64,000 nt of DNA from Symbiodinium natans (taxonomy: Eukaryota; Sar; Dinophyceae; Suessiales; Symbiodiniaceae). Below are positions 57,201-64,000 of this stretch, piece by piece (positions within the stretch are counted from its first letter, which is position 1; every line of letters starts with the position of its first letter). The position numbers and the translations under genes were made by a program. The stretch is from NCBI GenBank assembly GCA_905221605.1, contig CAJNDS010000292.1, forward strand, positions 1 through 64,000, read 5' to 3'. The notes under the pieces were generated by a model, which had not been told where the DNA came from, did not search any database, and worked only from the letters and a program-made list of their open reading frames with translations.

Positions 57201-57600
57201 TCAGCGCCTGCTTGGTATGTCCATGACACGGGCAGCCAGTCCCTCTCTTGGCGTTGCCAATGTCATGATCTGCCTTGGCACGTTAGGAAATGTAGGGTTT
57301 GGGAGCTTGGCGCCGTTGAGGGGTTTATGCTCAACGGGCGGATCTGGAGCTGCATGACTGCTGACTTCTTCTTTCTGGCCATCCATAATTTGGGGCTGAG
57401 GAGGAGGCTTCAGCTGCTCCTGTCGACCTGGCGATTTCACCTCGCACACACGCTGCGCTCGAAGGGGGCTTGGGTTGGGGAAGAAGAATGTTCGTAGAGA
57501 AGCCGAAACGCTGCTCAAACGGTGGCCTGGCGCCAAGGCAGCTTGATGGCATCAGTGATGTCTTCTGACCCCGGGACCTGGTCGACTTCACTCACATGTA
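57201..57600 (-). CDS. Exon-like segments, unknown protein
   Basis: About 57598-57522: SEVDQVPGSEDITDAIKLPW. About 57480-57205: EQLKPPPQPQIMDGQKEEV and FPNVPRQIMTLATPREG. Pro-rich. No domain recognised. Confidence 0.35.
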
Positions 57601-57711
57601 AGCTCGTGCAACTCTCCCTACGAATTGTGAACAAGCAGAGAAACTGCCACAAAATACGCGCCGGCACGACGAACTTGCGAGGGTTGAGTGACTGCAGCTC
57701 CTAGCAATGAG

Positions 57712-57832
57712 AGATTCTGTCATATGGTGTTTCCCGACGGGGATCCCTAACTTAGACCCCCAAATATTAGGATTCCCTTCTAATATGGACCCTACAAAGG
57801 TACCCCTAATTTCGGAAACCACCATATCACAT
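57712..57832. mobile_element. MITE-like element copy H
   Basis: CATATGGTGTTTCCCGACGG at the left and CTAATTTCGGAAACCACCAT at the right. Interior: CCCAAATATTAGGATTCCC. The outer ATATGGTG/CACCATAT also pair, extending the TIR. Confidence 0.65.
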
Positions 57833-58800
57833 CTTCCATCGCATGTCTCGGTCTATGGCAACTACCAGCACTGTGTCCTTGTCATTTTCTGATAGCTGGA
57901 TCATGAAAGTTCCAAAGCAATCTGGCCTGGGCAGATTGCCAAAAAACATCTTTCAAGCCTCCTAACTTTAAACTTCGCCGCATCATTCTGAATGCCTGCC
58001 GGCTCATAGCAAGATGCCGCTTGCTCAGCCGCCCATGGTGACTAGGGAGTGGTTTTGCGGCCCAACTCGCCCAGCCGAACACTGGATCCGAGCATCCGAG
58101 CAGCATTCCTTGCTAAGCCCTGCTCGGCCCCCCGGCATGGTGCCATTCAAATTGCCTGGTCAGCCATCTCACGCCCAGGATCTGCCTCTCCCTCCAACAC
58201 ATCCCGGTGAACAGGCCTTTTGCCAGGCTGCCAGGCTCCTGGTCGGGACCGAAACTTCAGCTTGGGGGCATTAGCTGCATTAGCTGCTGTCGAGGACGGT
58301 TTCCGCGTGGAGAAGTTCCGTGCCTGCCAGCGGCTCATGGCTTCGTGCGCGAGGGACATCGCCGCCTGCTGTGGATCATCCAAATTCCTGCCAGGGGCCA
58401 GTACACCCCTGCCTTCCAATCGGGGGGCCACTTTAATTGCAGCAGACTCGGAGCATGTCACACCCCTTCATGTCCCAACTCTCCCAAAAAGATTCAAGGG
58501 GGGCCTGCCTGGTCACCCAATTCACGGCCGTCGTGTCTGACACAGTCGCCCACACCCCTCCGCTCCTCGGGCTTAAGCGGTGACCCTCGGCCTTTGGGGC
58601 TCAGGAAGCTTAGTAGGTGTAGGGCTTCGAGAAGTTAGCAGGTTTAGGTTGACCCTGAGTTTGGGCAGGCGGAACCACGACAACTCCGGGGGCGCTAGCA
58701 CAATGTTGCACTCACTTTGCCCTGCGCTGGGCACCACACCCGAGGAGCATGTAGCTACCTTCCGGCAGGTCCTGCTCCCAAAAAAGGGGGGAACATAAAA
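57833..58800 (-). CDS. Ala-rich open frame, unknown protein
   Basis: The minus frame 58461-58147 starts with ATG and includes MSLAHEAMSRWQARNFS and KRPVHRDVLEGEADPGRE. Coding-like but no domain. The rest of the interval shows nothing recognisable. Confidence 0.35.
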
Positions 58801-59895
58801 CGTATATAACATACATAGTATAGCGCATCATAACATATGAATATATGATACCTATATATACATATATATATATATAGCAACAAAATGAGTATGTTATGGT
58901 GATTTATGGTGTGTAGTATGAAATATGCGTGTATATATGTATACACAAATATGTATGTGGAGTATACACTATACAACTTGCAAGACACAGTACGCCACAT
59001 GGAAATATCATGTTTTGCACACAGCAAGTAGTGTGTAATGCATGATATACAGTATCTTGTGAACAGTACCACATATACTAAAAGCAAACGAAAATGCAAA
59101 ATGTCCAGTGTTTACCATACAATTCCTAAGCCAAATATCGGTTGCCGAAAGAACGTGATTATCAACACAGAATATGAAATACGTGCTGCACAAGGTTGTC
59201 TTTTATCTATAATCTGCAATATGTCAAATGGATGAAACATCGAATAGAACATGTACAAACGGACATTACACTCTGTACAGATCTATACAATGCATCTAGT
59301 ATCTAAAACATACTATAAAAGATCAATAATAGCGAATATTTACGAACATACGAACTACAGTATGAATGAGATGCACGGATGGCTAGCTCACAGCACAGAA
59401 GGCATGCTGTCCAGGCTGCAACGGTCTCCAGCTGCCAATTGCACAGGAAACGTTTGCCCACGAACAATATATGTATGTACTACTACATGACAAAAGGTGC
59501 ATGTTATGATGTTATGTATTAGTTGTTCTAGGTGATGTGATGAGATATGAGATGTGGTGTTTGATATGCTTTGTATACACATATTCATGGCATGTTAAAA
59601 AAAGCAACATGTACTATCGATCGCATTTAAACTGTACATTGAATGTTCGTTGTTGTATGTTGTGTATTATGTCTTCAATGTTATTCACTATATGGCATTT
59701 ACACATTACAAATCATATGTTCGAAAGCATGCGTTATACACTCCACATTTTCAAACAGACTTTACTTAATGTATACTGCATTTTGGATTGTAGGGTATAC
59801 GCTTTCGAAAAAGTTCAGTACTACATGCAACACATTGTAAATCTTATAGTGCTTGCGTTTTCTTCCACGTTGTATATCGTATATCTTCATGAAAA
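58801..59895. other. AT-rich island without simple repeat
   Basis: About 1.1 kb clearly richer in A and T than its neighbours, with sharp edges and mostly not a microsatellite. Short frames only. Could be an organelle-derived insert or an old decayed microsatellite. No gene recognised. Confidence 0.5.
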
Positions 59896-60234
59896 ATAGC
59901 CCGTCCTTGCGCACGAGCTTGCAGATGCTAGGCTTGTGGCTGACCCCGACCTTGGAGGGGTGCTAACACCAGTCACTACAAGCCACACACACTGCTGTTT
60001 GCTACGGCTCTCGGGTAACCGCGTGGTGTCCCAGTCATGCGGTCAGCCCTCTGAATTCTGGTGAAGATGAAGGTTCCCTGGTAGTAAGGGTAGTTCATAA
60101 CCTTGAGAAGCCTGGTATCAGGGTATCCTCATCATCCTGAGAACCGATGTCGAGGTCAAACCGTGGCGCCGCGCTGTGTGTCCCAGCCGATGCCCCAGGC
60201 CGCGGGTCAGAGCGAGACCTCGGCAGGGCTACAG

Positions 60235-60560
60235 CTTGCGGCGCTTCGGGTTCTAAGGGTTCTAAGGGTTCTAAGGGTTCTAAGGGTTCTAAGGGTTCTA
60301 AGGGTTCTAAGGGTTCTAAGGGTTCTAAGGGTTCTAAGGGTTCTAAGGGTTCTAAGGGTTCTAAGGGTTCTAAGGGTTCTAAGGGTTCTAAGGGTTCTAA
60401 GGGTTCTAAGGGTTAGGGTTCTCTAAGGGTTGAGGGTTAAGGGTTTAGGGTTCCAAGGGTTAAGGGTGAAGGGTTTAGGGCTCTAAGGGCTCTACGGGTT
60501 AAGGGTTTAGGGTTCTAAGGGGGTTTAGGGTTCTAAGGGTTTAGGGTTTAAGGTGTCCCT
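60235..60560 (+). repeat. Nine-bp telomere-variant array (TTCTAAGGG)n
   Basis: About 19 perfect tandem TTCTAAGGG units (to about 60418), followed by mixed TTTAGGG, TTAAGGG and TTCCAAGGG units. Because nine is a multiple of three it yields Ser-Lys-Gly and Arg-Val-Leu frames; these are artefacts. Confidence 0.97.
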
Positions 60561-60967
60561 GCTATCACGACGGCATGCGGGCGCCCAGCTGGGATAGCTC
60601 GACTCACCCACAAAGAGGCGGCAGACCTTGTCATGGACCTGGAAGGTCAGAGCGGGCTCATACTGCAAGCCCCTCTTCCTGGACATGTTTGGCGTTTGGC
60701 TCCCTGCAGCCGGCATACGAGTACCATGCAATAAACTCATGCATATCATGTACGCACAACCTAAAAACAATTATAACAAACACTTTCTACTATCTTATAT
60801 GAAATATAACTCACCAACAATTTCAACTCTTCCCCCCCCCCCAAAAAAAATATGGCAGCCAAAGCCACGAGCTTCCGAACCTCGGCTCCGGCATCCTGCC
60901 AGGCCCCTCTCCCCCGCATCGTTTTTTGAGTCGCGGCGGCATTCTCTTGTCGGGCAAAGGGGGGTCC
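60561..60967. other. Unassigned spacer
   Basis: A C-run/A-run (60830-60849); no gene supported. Confidence 0.4.
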
Positions 60968-61115
60968 GGGGTTTGTAGGGGTTTGTAGGGTTTTTAGGGC
61001 TTGTAGGGTCTTAGGGTTTGTAGGGGTTTGGCAGGGTTTGCAGGGTTTGGAGGGTTTGTAGGGTTTGTAGGGTTTGTAGGGGTTGTAGGGGTTGTAGGGG
61101 TTGCAGGGTTTAGGA
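60968..61115 (+). repeat. Telomere-variant array (TTTGTAGGG)n
   Basis: Units of TTTGTAGGG, TTTGCAGGG and GTTGTAGGG, eight or nine bp long, distinct from the array at 60.2 kb. Confidence 0.93.
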
Positions 61116-61640
61116 AGCTTCTCAATTCGCCGCGCTCAGGGGGTGCAAGACGGCTTGGCTGAGGATTCTGTTTAGGGTTGGGGGGGCGGGGGGTAGGGGT
61201 CGGGAAGTGGGCCAAGCGGCGCAATTATTTGGTTGGGTTGGCTCTACCCGGCCTGTACAAACATGAGTTGGCTCTTGTTTGTTTTCTTGTCGTTGGGGGG
61301 GGGGGTTGAGAAACAGCGCCGCAATTTGAAAAGTGTCCCTAAACCCTGAACCCTCAGTTACAACGAGTTTCTTGGAGGTCTTGCTTGCGAAGTGTGAAGG
61401 GGGGAGCAGCTGAAACATGCTTGGGTTGACTTGGCTTTGGCGGGGCTTTGGGCGGAGGCAAACATGCTGTTAGCCTTGGCCAATTGGGGGTTCAAGTTGT
61501 TTAAGGCTTATAAGGTTTAGATTTAAGCTTTAGGCACTCCCAAGCCTGCCTTCGCTCGATCAAACTCCTTCTTGACACAAAGCTTGTGATCCTCCAGGAG
61601 GGGTTCCACAAGCTAAGCAATAGCACGCAGTCAGCCAGAA
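61116..61640. other. Unassigned
   Basis: G-runs at 61178-61199 and 61295-61306, and two CCCTAAA-like units at 61338. No gene supported. Confidence 0.4.
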
Positions 61641-61790
61641 ACTAAGCTTGAAACTCAGCAAGGCAGCAATGCGAAAGGCAAGAGCTCCTCTGTCAGGCGC
61701 TGAGGGAGCATGTGGAACTCGCGCGCGTTGCCGCTGGTGTCGGGCACCTCATCCCATGTCACCGGCACGTGAGGGCGATGCGCAACTTGC

Positions 61791-61876
61791 AAAGAATGCC
61801 GAGGCCGAGGTCTTCACTGCGAGAACACAGCGGCAGTCGCCCACATGGGCGATCCAGACGTGCCTCGAACGGAAGA
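61791..61876 (-). CDS. Possible PP2C-type phosphatase exon
   Basis: After a TGCAG acceptor (61877-61881) the minus strand reads FRSRHVWIAHVGDCRCVLAV and then SASAFF before a GCAAGT donor. VWIAHVGDCRCVLA matches the PP2C core motif (usually VANVGDSRAVL), whose Asp binds metal. Only one exon could be identified. The next expected motif (DH after the strand) was not found nearby, so the call is tentative. Confidence 0.35.
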
Positions 61877-61899
61877 CTGCACATCCCAACAACTTCATG

Positions 61900-63290
61900 C
61901 AGCACAGCACCGAGAGGATCCTCTCCGTGAACACTCCTCACCTCCTCAGCTCTCCTTGCCAAGCTGGGCTGGGTCCCTAGGGCAGATGCTCTGTGTTCAG
62001 CAGAACGACGGTCACCGAAGCTCCTGGCGGCGACGCACGGCCCCACTCTGAACGCAGCCACACCGCTTTCATTTGTTTCTCAAGATCGAAGGCTTCTTCG
62101 TGTTGGTGTTAGGGCGACTACTCTGTGGAAACGCATCGTGCAAATCGTAAGGCCAACGTCTCCTGTGAGCGTCACGTCCAGCTGCATTGCAGCAGAGGTG
62201 TGAACCTACCAGACATCACATGGCAGCTGGGCATCGCCTTCTGAAACCACGTAAGAAGCTCAGCTATTCTAAACTTCGGCTACCTTTTCCCCCGACCTTC
62301 GCGAAGGCGTCGGTCAGCCCCTTTGCCTCGGTTTCCGGCTGTGCTTCGAGTTGTGATGGCCATGGCCGTGCTACGCGTGACTCCAAGAAGCCCCCCTTTT
62401 CTGAGGCCCCCGGCCACATCGGGGAAGCTGTTGACGAAGGCAGGGCTCCGGAAGATGGCTTTGGGCCTACGACACGAAGGTCACAGAAGCCCTCATGGCA
62501 CCAAAACTTGCGCAGAGCTTTCGAAAAGCAACTTCAACAAGCCCGGCGGCGCACATCTCTTGGGCCACGTACATGGTCAGGGCGCCAGACACCCTGCTTC
62601 AGATGGGGATAGGCCGCGTATCAAGGGGGATCTGCTTGACGAATTCTGAGGGCACTGCTTTGGGCTGCCCTGGCCATTCACGAGACCAATGAGGCACCAA
62701 TCGCCACAGCCTTCAAGCAAACCAGAGCACAAGAAGAGATCCAACTAAACTCGAACAGATGCACAGAGGCCCCCGACGGGACACGAAGCCGCGTTCGGCG
62801 ATGAGGTCTGCAGCTGCCGCCTGTCAGAAACTGCCCCCAAGGCCACTAGCGATCATCGGATGATGGGGCAGAGTTCCTCATGCACGCGCTGAAAAGGGAC
62901 CATGTGTTTCTGAAAGGAATGTGTGACCCTCCCTCTTTGCCTGGCCTGGCCGAGAGCACCGGAGACCTGGAGACAATCAACAGAAACAGACATCACACAA
63001 GCGAGAAGACAAGTGAGAAAACGATGCGACGAGACCCTCGCAGACCTGGCAGTCGTAACAACCGTGGCAGACATGGCAGTAGCACAGGATTCTTTGCAGC
63101 AATGGATTGCTGCCCCTTGAAGGTCTGTCTGAACCTGTCCAAAAACACCCCAGGCCGCGGCCGCAGTCACAGTTCTGCACACTGTACAATATCTACTATA
63201 TAATGTGACCGGCGAAACACGCTCTCACCAACGAGAGGACCTTCCGCAGTGCAAGGGGTGCACCATAAAATCAACAGGATGCGTGAGTTC
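61900..63290. other. Unassigned, one exon-like segment
   Basis: Minus about 62580-62470 reads MYVAQEMCAAGLVEVAFRK and LCASFGAMRASVT, perhaps an exon. The rest is not identified. Confidence 0.35.
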
Positions 63291-63299
63291 GGCACGTCT

Positions 63300-64000
63300 T
63301 TACAGGTCAGAGTCAGAGAAGCTCTCATCACACAACTTGTGTGTCCTCGCCACTCGATGCTTCAACGATGCCATCTTCACATTGGAGTTCCCCCTGACCT
63401 GAGTAGCCCTTGCTCGGACAGCTCTCCTGATCTTGAAGAGCGCCCTCTGCTTCCGTGCCCTTGCAACCTCGTTTGCTCGTGCCCTCTTGGCCCCTGCCAG
63501 TTCGGCACCTCTCCTGGCTGCTTCCCCGCGGTCATCCTTCGCCGCAAGGGTGCCTCGAATGTCGCAGTTGTTCCGGCACCGTTTTGCTGCAGGTTGGCGT
63601 GCTTGAGCCCGACAGGCAGTGATGTAAAGCGAGTTGTCCTGGACATGAGTCTTCAGCTTCTGCAAGCTGGCGACAAGCTGCTCTTTTGTGACGGACATGT
63701 CGTATGAATTCACCGTCGCCGAGAGGGCCCCTGTCTTCTGCACGTCCAGCCGGAACGAGAAGCTGCAATGCTCGAGCTGCTCATCCAGCATCCTCCGGAG
63801 CTCTTCCTGGAAGCTCCGAATGGTCGCACCCCTTCGTCCGATGAATGCACCGATGGCGCGTCCATTTGGCAAAGCTCCCAGCAAGGCAGAAGCCCTCGGC
63901 AGAGCAGGAAGGCCCTCGGGAAGGCCACCGTCAATCCGAAGGTCATACTGGACCTTGTTGTAGACCACACTGCGTGGGATGCAAGTCTTCAGGTGGTCCA
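63300..64000 (-). CDS. KH-domain-like RNA-binding protein, N-terminus beyond window
   Basis: The minus-strand frame is open from the right edge to the stop at 63300, 233 residues without a start. Near its beginning it reads NGRAIGAFIGRRGATIRSF, the helix-GxxG-helix signature of a KH domain (GRRG loop, which contacts single-stranded RNA or DNA). It is followed by a helical stretch (EELRRMLDEQLEH), FSFRLDVQKTGALS, KEQLVASLQKLKTHV and a long Arg/Ala/Lys-rich tail (ARANEVARARKQRALFKIRR). The GxxG segment and the strand-like segment after it fit KH, but no second KH copy is visible. The basic tail would suit a nuclear or ribosomal RNA-binding role (inference). Confidence 0.55.
   Translation of the reverse strand, partial: DHLKTCIPRSVVYNKVQYDLRIDGGLPEGLPALPRASALLGALPNGRAIGAFIGRRGATIRSFQEELRRMLDEQLEHCSFSFRLDVQKTGALSATVNSYDMSVTKEQLVASLQKLKTHVQDNSLYITACRAQARQPAAKRCRNNCDIRGTLAAKDDRGEAARRGAELAGAKRARANEVARARKQRALFKIRRAVRARATQVRGNSNVKMASLKHRVARTHKLCDESFSDSDL

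Noticed and set aside
60103-60426. Arg-Val-Leu and Ser-Lys-Gly repeat proteins
   Set aside because: Translation of the TTCTAAGGG array. The frames end with the repeat.
1-64000. Dinoflagellate spliced-leader relics marking retroposed genes
   Set aside because: I looked for the spliced-leader core (GTAGCCATTTTGGCTCAAG) by eye and found no convincing match. A computed search on both strands would be needed to exclude it.

Overview
The window looks like nuclear DNA of a dinoflagellate. Four things point there: interstitial telomere-like (TTTAGGG)n tracts scattered every few kb, very low gene density with microsatellite and homopolymer seas between genes, introns that mostly begin with GC instead of GT (five of the six introns I could resolve by reading frame), and one intron that is itself an inverted-repeat element of the introner kind known from dinoflagellates. 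No bacterial operons, no rRNA and no tRNA were recognised. Every gene I can support reads on the minus strand, which fits the long unidirectional gene blocks of these genomes.

Layout. 0-13 kb: microsatellites, then an endonuclease/exonuclease/phosphatase (EEP) gene broken by a telomere-repeat insertion (1.4-3.0 kb), a 177-bp tandem repeat, a coding exon of unknown protein (5.0-5.5 kb), an IS1595/ISXO2-type (Merlin-like) transposase (5.9-7.4 kb), a DUF3987-like P-loop protein with one intron (7.6-9.9 kb), AT-rich DNA and a large 9-bp minisatellite inverted on itself (11.3-12.3 kb). 13-21 kb: a head-to-head telomere-repeat junction, a tandem paralogous gene family of unknown function, then a four-exon CPA2/KefB-type cation:proton antiporter (18.4-20.2 kb). 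21-47 kb: mostly unassigned DNA with short minus-strand exon-like segments, telomere-like tracts, G/C homopolymers and short inverted-repeat elements. 47-52 kb: a RING-H2 E3 ligase gene (48.8-50.5 kb) whose introns carry telomere-like and ACAT repeats, then 1.2 kb of (GATAGAGA)n. 53-64 kb: minus-strand exon groups of unknown function, an AT-rich island, 9-bp telomere-variant arrays, a possible PP2C exon and a KH-domain-like protein running off the right edge.

The most interesting signals: (1) a telomere-repeat tract lying inside a coding exon between two 58/60-identical copies of the target; (2) a 135-bp intron that is almost entirely one inverted repeat with GGTGG at both edges; (3) a dispersed family of roughly 105-bp elements with GGGGTTTACGAAA-type termini, at least eight copies or fragments here; (4) telomere-like arrays split into blocks of different homogenised variants; (5) a tandem and dispersed family of minus-strand genes I cannot name. 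The housekeeping genes (antiporter, RING ligase, KH protein) show no functional link to each other. The 1.4-10 kb stretch (EEP, transposase, DUF3987) looks like mobile-element-derived cargo.

Limits: exon edges were placed by eye from reading frame and splice dinucleotides. The candidate exon groups called unknown are supported only by codon-like composition and open frames.
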